Source: Archivesica marissinica
Taxonomy: Eukaryota; Mollusca; Bivalvia; Venerida; Vesicomyidae
Assembly (NCBI GenBank): GCA_014843695.1
Contig: CM026403.1
Span: 7,641,728-7,705,727 of the forward strand
Reading direction: 5' to 3'
DNA: 64,000 nucleotides
Shown here piece after piece: positions 54,347 to 64,000 of this stretch; within the stretch, counting starts at the first letter, position 1; the number at the start of each line of letters is the position of its first letter. The position numbers and the translations under genes were made by a program. The notes beneath the pieces are model-generated. The model made no database searches, was not told the origin of the DNA, and worked only from the letters and a program-made list of their open reading frames with translations.

Positions 54347-55276
54347 ATTTCTGATGTTAGGTAGGTATTTCTGATGTTAGGTAGGTATTTCTGGTGTTAG
54401 GTAGGTATTTCGGATGTTAGGTAGGTATTTCGGATGTTAAGTAGGTATTTCTGGTGTTAGGTAGGTATTTTGGATGTTAGGTAGGTATTTCTGGTGTTAG
54501 GTAGGTATTTCTGGTGTTAGGTAGGTATTTTTGATGTTAGGTAGGTATTTCGGATGTTAAGTAGGTATTTCGGATGTTAGGTAGGTATTTTGGATGTTAG
54601 GTAGGTATTTCGGATGTTAAGTAGGTATTTCGGATGTTAGGTAGGTATTTCGGATGTTAAGTAGGTATTTCGGATGTCAAGTAGGTATTTCGGATGTTAG
54701 GTAGGTATTTTGGATGTTAAGTAGGTATTTCGGATGTTAAGTAGGTATTTCGGATGTTAAGTAGGTATTTTGGATGTTAGGTAGGTATTTCGGATGTTAA
54801 GTAGGTATTTCGGATGTTAAGTAGGTATTTTGGATGTTAGGTAGGTATTTCGGATGTTAAGTAGGTATTTCGGATGTTAGGTAGGTATTTCGGATGTTAG
54901 GTAGGTATTTCGGATGTTAGGTAGGTATTTCGGATGTTAAGTAGGTATTTCGGATGTTAGGTACGTATTTCGGATGTTAAGTAGGTATTTCGGATGTTAG
55001 GTAGGTATTTCGGATGTTAGGTAGGTATTTCGGATGTTAGGTAGGTATTTCGGATGTTAAGTAGGTATTTCGGATGTTAGGTACGTATTTCGGATGTTAA
55101 GTAGGTATTTCGGATGTTAGGTAGGTATTTCGGATGTTAGGTAGGTATTTCGGATGTTAGGTAGGTATTTTGGATGTTAGGTAGGTATTTCGGATGTTAG
55201 GTAGGTATTTCGGATGTTAGGTAGGTATTTCGGATGTTAAGTAGGTATTTCGGATGTTAGGTACGTATTTCGGATG
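54347..55276. repeat. 20-bp minisatellite, 46 copies
   Basis: The unit 'gatgttaggtaggtatttcg' varies at 'gg/ag', 'cg/tg/ct' and, rarely, 'gtacg'. Blocks of several units recur as groups, e.g. the 'gtacgtattt' variant at 54961, 55081 and 55261. Confidence 0.97.
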
Positions 55277-55354
55277 AGGCATGTCCATTACAGATACTAT
55301 TTTATGTGATTATGTGATAAAAAACATCCCCTTATTCACAAATTAACAGTTTAC

Positions 55355-55865
55355 TGTCGAATGGGTAGTTACCCCCCTTTGACTAACATCACGTCAATGG
55401 GTAGTTACACCCCTTTGACTAACACCACGTCAATGGGTAGTTACCCCCCTTTGACTAACACCATGTCAATGGGTAGTTACACCCCTTTGACTAACCCCAC
55501 GACAATAGGTAGTTACCCCCCTTTGACTAACACCACGACAATGGGTAGTTACCCCCCTGTGACTAACACCACGTCAATGGGTAGTTACCCCCCTTTGACT
55601 AACACCACAACAATGGGTAGTTACCCCCCTTTGACTAACACCACGTCAATCGGTAGTTACCCCCCTTTGACTAACACCACGTCAATCGGTAGTTACCCCC
55701 CTTTGACTAACACCATGACAATGGGTAGTTACCCCCCTTTGACTAACACCACAACAATGGGTAGTTACCCCCCTTTGACTAACACCATGACAATGGGTAG
55801 TTACCCCCCTTTGACTAACACCACAACAATGGGTAGTTACCCCCCTTTGACTAACACCACGTCAT
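55355..55865. repeat. 36-bp minisatellite, 14 copies
   Basis: The unit 'aatgggtagttacccccctt' plus 'tgactaacaccacgtc' repeats. It gives a 168-codon open frame with a 12-residue period, unsupported as a gene. Confidence 0.96.
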
Positions 55866-56096
55866 AGTGATTCTATGTTCTTCATCTTAAGCAACAGATA
55901 AAATATAAGCGGAACCAAAAACACTGTCAATCTGTGAAATTGTTGACTTGTTTATTGAAAACCTGTAAACAAGGATTAATTTCACACATAGAATATTGAT
56001 CCCTCGAATATTGCTCCCTCTCCCAAAATGGTTATTACACACTATTCTAATAGCAGAATCGGCAGCACATTACAAAACCATTTGCAATTATAGGGA
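55866..56096. other. Single-copy intronic sequence
   Basis: No feature recognised. Confidence 0.45.
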
Positions 56097-56336
56097 TTAA
56101 CCCTTTCCCTCATAGAAGCACCTCTTGACGCCATAATCAGTATGACATACATTGACAATGTAGTAGCAAAATCAATGTTTATAATGCAGGCCAGAATCTC
56201 GTGTAGTCCCAGTAATATCTATGGAGGTGGGATAGATATGGCCACTACTTATCCACTGCATGATAGCTAAATGACTGTCGTTTGTATGGAGATGTAATAG
56301 TATATTAACCTAAATCTCTATGAAGGAAAGGGTTAA
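56097..56336 (+). mobile_element. MITE M4, unexpanded copy flanked by TTAA
   Basis: TTAA lies at 56097-56100 and 56333-56336. The terminal inverted repeats are 'ccctttccctcatagaag' and, reverse-complemented, 'ccctttccttcatagaga'. It is the reference for the expanded copy at 32417-32920. Confidence 0.93.
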
Positions 56337-56584
56337 ATTAGGGGTTATATTCAGTGTGTCATTAAACACCACAACAAATGAATTCAATCCTATAACACAT
56401 TTTATAAATAAACGTTTACGCAAAATAAAGTTACTCGATCATTGATATCTTTATAGATTGACGGCAATCCTATATTAACATCCTCATTGTATTATTCAAT
56501 TTGTGTGTGTACAGTCAAACCTATTTATGCATGTTTCCAAATACAATTATATTTATGTATGTTTAATATTTAGGCATTCACATT
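56337..56584. other. AT-rich intronic sequence
   Basis: At 56430-56455 'cgatcattgatatctttata' resembles the donor side of the exon at 57035 ('cgatcattgatacctttata'). This may be a remnant of a local duplication. Confidence 0.4.
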
Positions 56585-56820
56585 ACAGTACATGTCCTTG
56601 TACGATATGTTGTACATTACAGTACATGTCCTTGTACGATATGTTATACATTACAGTACATGTCCTTGTACGATATGTTGTACATTACAGTACATGTCCT
56701 TGTACGATATGTTGTACATTACAGTACATGTCCTTGTACGATATGTTGTACATTACAGTACATGTCCTTGTACGATATGTTGTACATTACAGTACATATC
56801 CTTGTACGATATCTTGTACA
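56585..56820. repeat. 34-bp minisatellite, 7 copies
   Basis: The unit 'tacagtacatgtccttgtac' plus 'gatatgttgtacat' contains short palindromes (gtacatg, tgtacga). Confidence 0.95.
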
Positions 56821-57034
56821 GAATACAATAAATTGTAAATTAAAACATATCTTCCATGTTGTTTTAAGTCTCCTCAGTGATCCAGAATTGTTTAGAACCC
56901 TCGACACTCATTATATAAATTTGGTTGCCATGGAAGCAGTGACAAGTCTGGCTAATAATAGCTCTACAGACTGTCAGGAAGGCCCGAGACAATTTTAAGT
57001 TCATGAATATAAAAGTTTACACGATCATTGATAC

Positions 57035-57166
57035 CTTTATATTTTCCTGCTGTAAATGCTTGGCTTTCTCCTCCAATCTCCGTGCTATAGCCGCCAACTC
57101 TGCATTCCGTTTCTTCAACGTTTTAATCTTTTCTTCCAGTGGTTTTTTATCATCTTGTTTGCGTTT
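57035..57166 (-). CDS. Exon of a coiled-coil protein (possibly RIM-binding protein), 132 nt
   Basis: On the minus strand the acceptor 'tattcctctttag' precedes 44 codons and the donor is 'gtatca'. The peptide reads KRKQDDKKPLEEKIKTLKKR then NAELAAIARRLEEKAKHLQQ and ENIK: highly charged, with L/I/A at heptad-like positions. Both ends are phase 0 and the length is a multiple of three. It is the most upstream exon seen. Because it starts in mid-helix with no Met, earlier exons must lie beyond 57.2 kb, probably outside the window. The wording 'ELAAIARRLEEKAKHLQ' is what suggests a RIM-binding protein to me; I am not certain of this. Confidence 0.82.
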
Positions 57167-57219
57167 CTAAAGAGGAATAGAAATTGTTTGACTATAAGAG
57201 CGAATCATATATCATATAT

Positions 57220-57510
57220 TATTATATTACATCACTTTATACATCCTGCGAAATACAAGGTTATTTGTAGCATATACATCACTTTATATGTACTGTGAAA
57301 TACAAGGTTATTTGTAGCACATACATCACTTTATACGTACTGTGAAATACAAGGTTATTTGTAGCACATACATCACTTTATACGTACTGTGAAATACAAG
57401 GTTATTTGTAGCACATACATCACTTTATATGTACTGTGAAATACAAGGTTATTTGTAGCACATACATCACTTTATATGTACTGTGAAATACAAGCTTATT
57501 TGTAGCATAT
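57220..57510. repeat. 47-bp tandem repeat, 6 copies
   Basis: The unit 'catacatcactttatatgta' plus 'ctgtgaaatacaaggttatt' repeats. It starts 54 bp upstream of the exon acceptor. Confidence 0.95.
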
Positions 57511-57648
57511 AATTCACTTTATAGCATCACATCTATTGCAGTGGAGTAGCCAGACCTTCTTGCCATGGTATCGGTACCTCCCCAAATTCTACCCAGCAAG
57601 GTGCAATGTAGGTAGTTAAATACGTACTGAGCACAATGCCAGCAGTAA

Positions 57649-57948
57649 TCTGACGGATCTGTAGTCCAGTGATAACACGCTGGACTGGTAATCCAGAGAT
57701 CGCAGGTTCGATCCACCGTCTGACCCCAATAAAATTAAGTCTTTGAGTAGGGACTTTAAACCGAGGTCTTGTGTCAGTGCTGTACACCGTGCACGTAAAA
57801 GAACCAGAGGAGACTCTGGAATGGGTCTCTGTCTGTATCATCGCACTATCCTCCAAAAATCTAAAATGTTTAATCTCTTCAGGAGGCGTCGCTCATATGG
57901 GCAACCGGTAGCGACGATAAATAAACGTAAAACAAACAAACAAACAAA
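57649..57948 (+). mobile_element. SINE-C, full copy with 11-bp target duplication
   Basis: GCCAGCAGTAA lies at 57638-57648 and 57949-57959. The copy ends in a (caaa)n tail. Confidence 0.94.
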
Positions 57949-58059
57949 GCCAGCAGTAAATATCACAACATTACCACACATCGTCACACCATTAATTTAT
58001 TATTTTAACATATACAGCTGATGAGGCAACAAGAATATACCCAGTTATATTGTTGCAAG

Positions 58060-58128
58060 AATGACCATATATACGCTTTCATCAGCTGTTAAAGCTTGTT
58101 TCGCAATTGTTGTAAAATAAATAAAGTT
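58060..58128 (+). mobile_element. SINE-A tail fragment
   Basis: 'gaatgaccatatatacgctt' to 'aaaataaataaagtt' is the SINE-A tail. Array-like sequence ('agaatatacccagttat') lies on both sides of it. Confidence 0.7.
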
Positions 58129-58139
58129 AATATTTTATA

Positions 58140-59140
58140 CTTGTTTTCAATGTTGCAAGATACTGTTATAACTGGATGTAACCAGAATATACCCGGTTAT
58201 GTTATAACTGGATGTAACCAGAATATACCCGGTTATGTTGTAACTGGATGTAACCAGAATATACCCGGTTATGTTGCAACTGGATGTAACCAGAATATAC
58301 CCGGTTATGTTGCAACTGGATGTAACCAGAATATACCCGGTTATGTTGCAACTGGATGTAACCAGAATATACCCGGTTATGTTGCAACTGGACGTAACCA
58401 GAATATACCCGGTTATGTTGCAACTGGATGTAACCAGAATATACCCGGTTATGTTGCAACTGGATTATGTTGGGGTAACCAGAATATACCCGGTTATGTT
58501 GCAACTGGACGTAACCAGAATATACCCGGTTATGTTGCAACTGGACGTAACCAGAATATACCCGGTTATGTTGCAACTGGATGTAACCAGAATATACCCG
58601 GTTATGTTGCAACTGGATGTAACCAGAATATACCCGGTTATGTTGCAACTGGATGTAACCAGAATATACCCGGTTATGTTGCAACTGGATGTAACCAGAA
58701 TATACCCGGTTATGTTGCAACTGGATGTAACCAGAATATACCCGGTTATGTTGCAACTGGATGTAACCAGAATATACCCGGTTATGTTGCAACTGGATGT
58801 AACCAGAATATACCCGGTTATGTTGCAACTGGATGTAACCAGAATATACCCGGTTATGTTGCAACTGGATGTAACCAGAATATACCCGGTTATGTTGCAA
58901 CTGGATGTAACCAGAATATACCCGGTTATGTTGCAACTGGATGTAACCAGAATATACCCGGTTATGTTGCAACTGGATGTAACCAGAATATACCCGGTTA
59001 TGTTGCAACTGGATGTAACCAGAATATACCCGGTTATGTTGCAACTGGATGTAACCAGAATATACCCAGTTATGTTGCAACTGGATGTAACCAGAATATA
59101 CCCGGTTATGTTGCAACTGGATGTAACCAGAATATATCCA
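58140..59140. repeat. 36-bp satellite array, about 27 copies, very homogeneous
   Basis: The unit 'gttgcaactggatgtaacca' plus 'gaatatacccggttat' is nearly invariant from about 58560 to 59040. The first copies have 'gttataactgg' and one copy has an 8-bp insertion near 58465. The open frames of 300-370 codons reflect the 12-codon unit. Confidence 0.97.
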
Positions 59141-59188
59141 GTTATGATGCAAAGTCATCATATTATACACTTGAAATAATAACACAAG

Positions 59189-59354
59189 GTAACAGCACAG
59201 GAACTTGAAATTTTATCCATAAGCCAACCAAAGGTCTCGTACCTCTATCCAAGGACATCCCCCTCTTTTTTTTAATAGAGGGGGGTGTCCTAGGACAGAG
59301 GTACGAGATCTTTAGTTGCTTATGGATAAAATTTCCAGTTCCTGTGGTAACAGG
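59189..59354. repeat. Hairpin: 70-bp inverted repeat with about 12-nt loop
   Basis: The arms 'ggtaacagcacaggaact..' and '..agttcctgtggtaacagg' pair along about 70 bp with a handful of mismatches, including 'aaattttatccataagc' and 'tctcgtacctct'. The loop is T-rich. It may be a fold-back element. Confidence 0.9.
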
Positions 59355-59369
59355 TTATCCATCACTAAG

Positions 59370-59875
59370 CAGATTGATGCAATATTGAGATTTATATATG
59401 GATCATCTATATTCCCCCAAAAAAGGCCTGCAATGATTCATGATATAATGTACTGTTATAACAGACATATAAATCCGGCTGCAGACAGATCATCGATTTG
59501 TCTAAAATATTGGACAGGAAAATGTGCTGAGTTTGGGAAAAGATGCACAAAATGAATTGCCAACTTGGTGTTCAGTGAAGATTTAGAGGAACAACTAAAT
59601 ATAGATCTCGGAAATGCATCTCATTATCTCTTAGATTACAGTCGTGGGTTGAAGAGTGAACATTTAAGAACCAGTAGCTTTCCCTCAGCAGAAAGCACTC
59701 TGCTTGACTGTGTCACTTTGAAAATTTGCTTTAATTATTTGCACAAGTGTGACAATCTTGTGTTACTGGGTTATACAGGCATGAGCTTAATGTGTTTAAA
59801 TCTGGACACAGTCTGCACGCTGCTGATGCTATAAGGAAGTTTACACACCTACTCTATTGTTTGACCTAGGTAGAT
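59370..59875 (+). pseudogene. Decayed CCCH zinc-finger gene fragment, possibly PARP12/ZC3HAV1-like
   Basis: One plus frame reads RPAMIHDIMYCYNRHINPAA then DRSSICLKYWTGKCAEFGKR and C, a C-x7-C-x6-C spacing like a CCCH finger of PARP12/13-type proteins. A stop (59553-59555) follows where the finger's His and the next segment would be. The same frame continues FSEDLEEQLNIDLGNASHYL and SEHLRTSSFPSAEST, and another frame ends ELNVFKSGHSLHAADAIRKF. No splice sites or intact start are seen, so it is a fragment on the opposite strand to the coiled-coil gene. The family assignment is a low-confidence inference. Confidence 0.4.
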
Positions 59876-59914
59876 ATATTTCGGAATGACCTGTTTTAAC
59901 AAAAGAAATCTCGT

Positions 59915-61997
59915 GGGCGGGTCTATCTGTGCCCGTGGGCAGGTCTATCTGAGTATGTTGGCAGGTCTATCTGTGTATGTTAGCAGGTCTATCTGTACCT
60001 GTGGACAGGTCTATCTGTGCATGTGGACAGGTCTATATGTGCCCGTGGGCAGGTCTATCTGTGCACATGGGGCAGGTCTATCTGTGTATGTGGACAGGTC
60101 TATCTGTACCTGTGGACAGGTCTATCTGTGCATGTGGACAGGTCTATCTGTGCCCATGGACAGGTCTATCTGTGCATGAGGGCAGGTCTATCTGTGCCTG
60201 TGGACAGGTCTATCTGTGCACATGGACATGTCTATCTGTGCATATGAACAGGTCTATCTGTGCAAGTGGGCAGGTCTATCTGTGCCTGTGGACAGGTATA
60301 TCTGTGCACATGGACATGTCTATCTGTGCATATGAACAGGTCTATCTGTGCAAGTGGGCAGGTCTATCTGTGCCTGTGGACAGGTCTATCTGTGCACATG
60401 GACAGGTCTATCTGCGCACATGAACAGGTCTATCTGTGCAAGTGGGCAGGTCTATCTGTGTATGTGGGCAGGTCTATATGTGTACATAGACAGGTCTATC
60501 TGTGCACATGAACAGGTCTATTTGTGCCTGTGGACAGGTCTATCTGTACCTGTGGACAGGTTTATCTGTGCATGTGGACAGGTCTATATGTGCACATGGA
60601 CAGGTCTAGCTGTGCCTGTGGGGCAGGTCTATATGTGCATGTGGGGCAGATCTATCTGTGCCTGTGGACAGGTCTATCTGTGTATGTGGGCAGGTCTACA
60701 TGTGTACATGGACATGTCTATCTGTGCACATGAACAGGTCTATCTGTGCAAGTGGGCAGGTCTATCTGTGCCTGTGGACAGGTCTATCTGTACCTGTGGA
60801 CAGGTCTATCTGTGCCTGTGGACAGGTCTATCTGTGTATGTGGGCAGGTCTATCTGTGCCTGTGGACAGGTCTATCTGTGCATGTGGACAGGTCTATCTG
60901 TGCCTGTGGACAGGTCTATCTTTGCCTGTGGACAGGTCTATCTGTGTATGTGGGCAGGTCTATATGTGTACATGGACAGGTCTATATGTGCACATGAACA
61001 GGTCTATCTGTGCACATGAACAGGTCTATCTGTGCAAGTGGGCAGGTCTATCTGTGCCTGTGGACAGGTCTATCTGTACCTGTGGACAGGTCTATCTGTG
61101 CATGTGGACAGGTCTATATGTGCACATGGACAGGTATATCTGTGCCTGTGGGGAAGGTCTATATGTGCATGTGGGGCAGGTCTATATGTGCCTGTGGACA
61201 GGTATATCTGTGCACATGGGCAGGTCTATCTGTGCACATGGGCAGGTCTATCTGTGCACATGGGCAGGTCTATATGTGCCCATGGACAGGTCTATCTGTG
61301 CACATGGACAGATCTATCTGTGCACATGGGCAGGTCTATCTGTGCACATGGACAGGTCTATCTGTGCACATGGGCAAGTCTATCTGTGCATGTTGGCAGG
61401 TATATCTGTGCATATTGGCAGGTCTATCTGTGCACATGGACAGGTCTATCTGTGCACATGGGCAGGTCTATCTGTGCACATTGGCAGGTCTATCTGTGCA
61501 CATAGACAGGTCTATCTGTGCCTGTGGGGAAGGTCTATATGTGCATGTGGGGCAGGTCTATATGTGCCTGTGGACAGGTATATCTGTGCACATGGGCAGG
61601 TCTATCTGTGCACATGGGCAGGTCTATCTGTGCCCATGGACAGGTCTATCTGTGCACATGGGCAGGTCTATCTGTGCCCATGGACAGGTCTATCTGTGCA
61701 CATGGACAGGTCTATCTGTGCACATGGGCAGGTCTATCTGTGCACATGGACAGGTCTATCTGTGCACATGGGCAGGTCTATCTGTGCATGTTGGCAGGTA
61801 TATCTGTGCATATTGGCAGGTCTATCTGTGCACATGGACAGGTCTATCTGTGCACATGGGCAGGTCTATATGTGCACGTCGGCAGGTATATCTGTGCACA
61901 TTGGCAGGTCTATCTGTGCACGTAGACAGGTCTATCTGTGTATGTGGGCAGCTCTATATGTGTACATGGACAGGTCTATCTGTGCACGTGAACAGGG
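59915..61997. repeat. 22-bp satellite array, about 94 copies, 2.1 kb
   Basis: The unit is 'caggtctatctgtgcacatg' plus 'gg' or 'ga', with variable 'gcctgtgg', 'gcatgtgg' and 'acatgaa'. Groups of units recur, for example the 'gcctgtggggaaggtctata' block near 61145 and again near 61520. As 22 is not divisible by 3, all three plus frames are open over long stretches (up to 515 codons), which shows the frames are not under coding constraint. Confidence 0.97.
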
Positions 61998-62156
61998 CCC
62001 ATATTCTGATTATGATGCGCATACTGGATGTGTAATGTATAGGATATTGACCTCATTTTCGGTGTTTCTGAAAAAGAAAGACTCGTGCACGTGCATGAAA
62101 CACCTCCTACTTGGTCTACATCCTATACATCTACTCTTGGTCTATATCCAATACTT
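61998..62156. other. Single-copy sequence
   Basis: Short duplicated phrase 'cctatacatctactcttg' at about 62120 and 62415; no gene. Confidence 0.45.
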
Positions 62157-62412
62157 AAAACACTGTCGTGACATCATACCTGTACTTGCAGCCCATTATT
62201 ATTAATATTCGACTGTTTTCAAAAGGCCAGACTATTATAGCAAATCCTATGCGTAAATGTACGAAAGTAACAATTTTAATTAATAAGATCTTGTTATATA
62301 TGTGTGCGTTTTAAGTAAGATATAAGCCTCAAACGGATCCAATATGTAGAATATTGGTACTGTCATCTCATACAGTCCAATATTTTACATATTGGATCGT
62401 TTTCGGCTTATG
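62157..62412 (+). mobile_element. Interspersed element H, copy 2, with hairpin end
   Basis: The segment at about 62323-62412 is a hairpin: 'ataagcctcaaacggatcca' pairs with 'tattggatcgttttcggctt' over about 39 bp with a short loop. Confidence 0.75.
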
Positions 62413-62880
62413 TCCTATACATCTACTCTTGAGAGAAAAATCTGACCAATCAATTGCAAGGATCATATATAGCAGTTACTATTACCAAATAGATTATTGA
62501 TGACCGTCACCCTGGACGATGATATAAATTGCAATTTACAGACAAATCAATGAACAAAAATCGCCAATCTATAAGCCACGATTGTGATAAATCCGGCTAA
62601 TAAACTTGATCAATCCGGCTAATAAACTTGATCAATCCGGCTAAATCCGGCTGCTAAGGAAAAATATGTTAATGTGTTCATAGGTAACTGTCACTGTTAT
62701 GGTCTGTAACACCTAGATCTGAACTGAGATATTTACCAAATACAATGCCAAGCTGTTACTGTATCAAAACTATTTCAAATGTAATCAAAACATGTTTTGG
62801 CCTCTGTTTATGTAACAAATGAAACACATTACCGGTAATCATACAGTATATATGATGATGCTAATGTAGCTCTCAGTGAA
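62413..62880. other. Mostly single-copy; short 'aatccggctaataaacttga' repeat
   Basis: The motif occurs about three times at 62588-62655. No gene is seen. Confidence 0.5.
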
Positions 62881-63445
62881 ACATATGTGGAATTGAATGC
62901 TACAACAGGAGACGTTCAAACAAGCTTCCAGTATACATGATGATGCTAATGTAACATATGTGGAATTGAATGCTACAACAGGAGACGTTCAAACAAGCTT
63001 CCAGTATACATGATGATGCTAATGTACATATGTGGAATTGAATGCTACAACAGGAGACGTTCAAACAAGCTTCCAGTATACATGATGATGCTAATGTACA
63101 TATGTGGAATTGAATGCTACAACAGGAGACGTTCAAACAAGCTTCCAGTATACATGATGATGCTAATGCACATATGTGGAATTGAATGCTACAACAGGAG
63201 ATGTTCAAACAAGCTTCCAGTATACATGATGATGCTAATGCACATATGTGGAATTGACTGCTACCACAGGAGGTGTTCAAACAAGCTTCCAGTATACATG
63301 ATGATGCTAATGCACATATGTGGAATTGACTGCTACCACAGGAGACATTCAAACAAGCTTCCAGTATATATGATGATGCTGATGCACATACGTGGAATTG
63401 ACTGCTACCACAGGAGGCGTTGAAACAAACTTCCAGTATATATGA
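62881..63445. repeat. 72-bp tandem repeat, about 8 copies
   Basis: 'acatatgtggaattgaatgc' starts at 62881, 62954, 63026 and 63098 and continues at about 72-bp steps. Right-hand copies share 'gactgctaccacagg'. It is open on both strands because 72 is divisible by 3. Confidence 0.95.
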
Positions 63446-63549
63446 TGATAGTCAGGAGGAATATTGAGCATATGACCCTAAAGGTGGAATTGGAGTACAG
63501 ACTTTTTTTGTTGATTGATACAAGTTTATAAAGGCTTAAGACAATATTT

Positions 63550-64000
63550 TTTGGAGGGTGTGCAAAATTTCATCCGGTGGGATTTTTTAAAATCCAAAAT
63601 GGCTGCCACCTCCCCCCAAAATCATTAAAATGGCCATAACTCTTTATCTATTTGTGATAGAGACATAATTTTGGGCTCTATACCCAAGTTTTTAAGCATG
63701 AGGAATCTACTGGAAGGGTTGCTATGTGATTAGACTATAATTTCATCCATTGGAATTTTTTTTAATCCAAAATGGACGCCGCCTCCCCCAAAATCATTAA
63801 AATGGCCATAACTCTTTAAGTATTTGTGATAGAGACATAATTTTTGGCTCTATACCCAGGTTTTTAAACATGTGGAATCCACTGGAAGGGTTAGTTATGT
63901 GATTAGATGACTATAATACCATAAAAGTCCAATTTGGCCACCCACCACCCCACAAAAAATCCAACATGGTTGCATCCATCTCCCCGAAATAGTTAAACTA
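63550..64000. repeat. About 173-bp tandem duplication, 2.5 copies, reaching the window end
   Basis: 'atcattaaaatggccataac' and 'gtgatagagacataatttt' recur about 173 bp apart; a third copy starts near 63955. 'aatccaaaatgg' starts at 63591 and 63764. Confidence 0.9.

Noticed and set aside
58096..59208. 370-codon frame with a 12-residue repeat (GYVATGCNQNIP)
   Set aside because: The 36-bp array gives equally long frames on the other strand and in another plus frame, and there is no promoter, signal peptide or splice support.
60000..62000. CRISPR-like repeat and spacer pattern in the 22-bp array
   Set aside because: The short variable part is a small set of recurring variants and not unique spacers.

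Overview
This window is from an animal nuclear genome, most likely a mollusc and probably a bivalve. That is an inference: it is AT-rich, has spliced exons with GT-AG borders, carries many tRNA-derived SINEs with target-site duplications, and is full of minisatellites. It contains no bacterial operon, CRISPR array or rRNA gene. By hand tally about 25 kb of the 64 kb is tandem repeat; most of the rest is short interspersed elements.

Host gene: the only convincing host coding sequence is on the minus strand. Three short exons (57035-57166, 46622-46831, 33808-33915) have proper splice sites, are all phase 0 at both ends, have lengths divisible by three (132, 210, 108 nt), and together encode a charged, mostly alpha-helical coiled-coil stretch. 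I tentatively compare it with the N-terminal coiled coil of RIM-binding proteins; the identity is uncertain. Two 38-nt candidate mini-exons (40819-40856, 26337-26374) may belong to the same gene. The region from about 57 kb down to at least 34 kb is therefore intronic, and everything else in it sits in introns of 10-13 kb.

Mobile elements: a CR1/L2-type LINE (about 48652-54022) carries an ORF1 with an SGNH-hydrolase-like domain and a CCHC zinc knuckle, and an ORF2 with APE endonuclease and reverse transcriptase. It has five coding breaks. It sits inside a TTAA-type MITE, which fixes its ends. Five tRNA-derived SINE families (called SINE-A to SINE-E here) occur about 22 times, many with clear target-site duplications. 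Four MITE families (M1 to M4) have TTAACCC-type ends and TTAA target duplications, as in piggyBac-like elements. Other interspersed elements are labelled F, G, H, P and Q.

Tandem arrays: about 38 arrays with units from 6 to about 173 bp. The largest are a 34-bp array (11.6-15.5 kb), a 48-bp array (22.3-23.8 kb), a 36/29-bp array (29.2-31.9 kb), a 39-bp array (36.0-38.1 kb), a 36-bp array (58.1-59.1 kb) and a 22-bp array (59.9-62.0 kb). Long open frames in them come from the repeat unit and are not genes.

The strongest unusual theme is that several arrays arose inside mobile elements: one copy of an element has a segment repeated 4 to 28 times while another copy in the same window has it once (elements M1, M2, M4, P and G, plus a non-TE duplication with a hexamer array).
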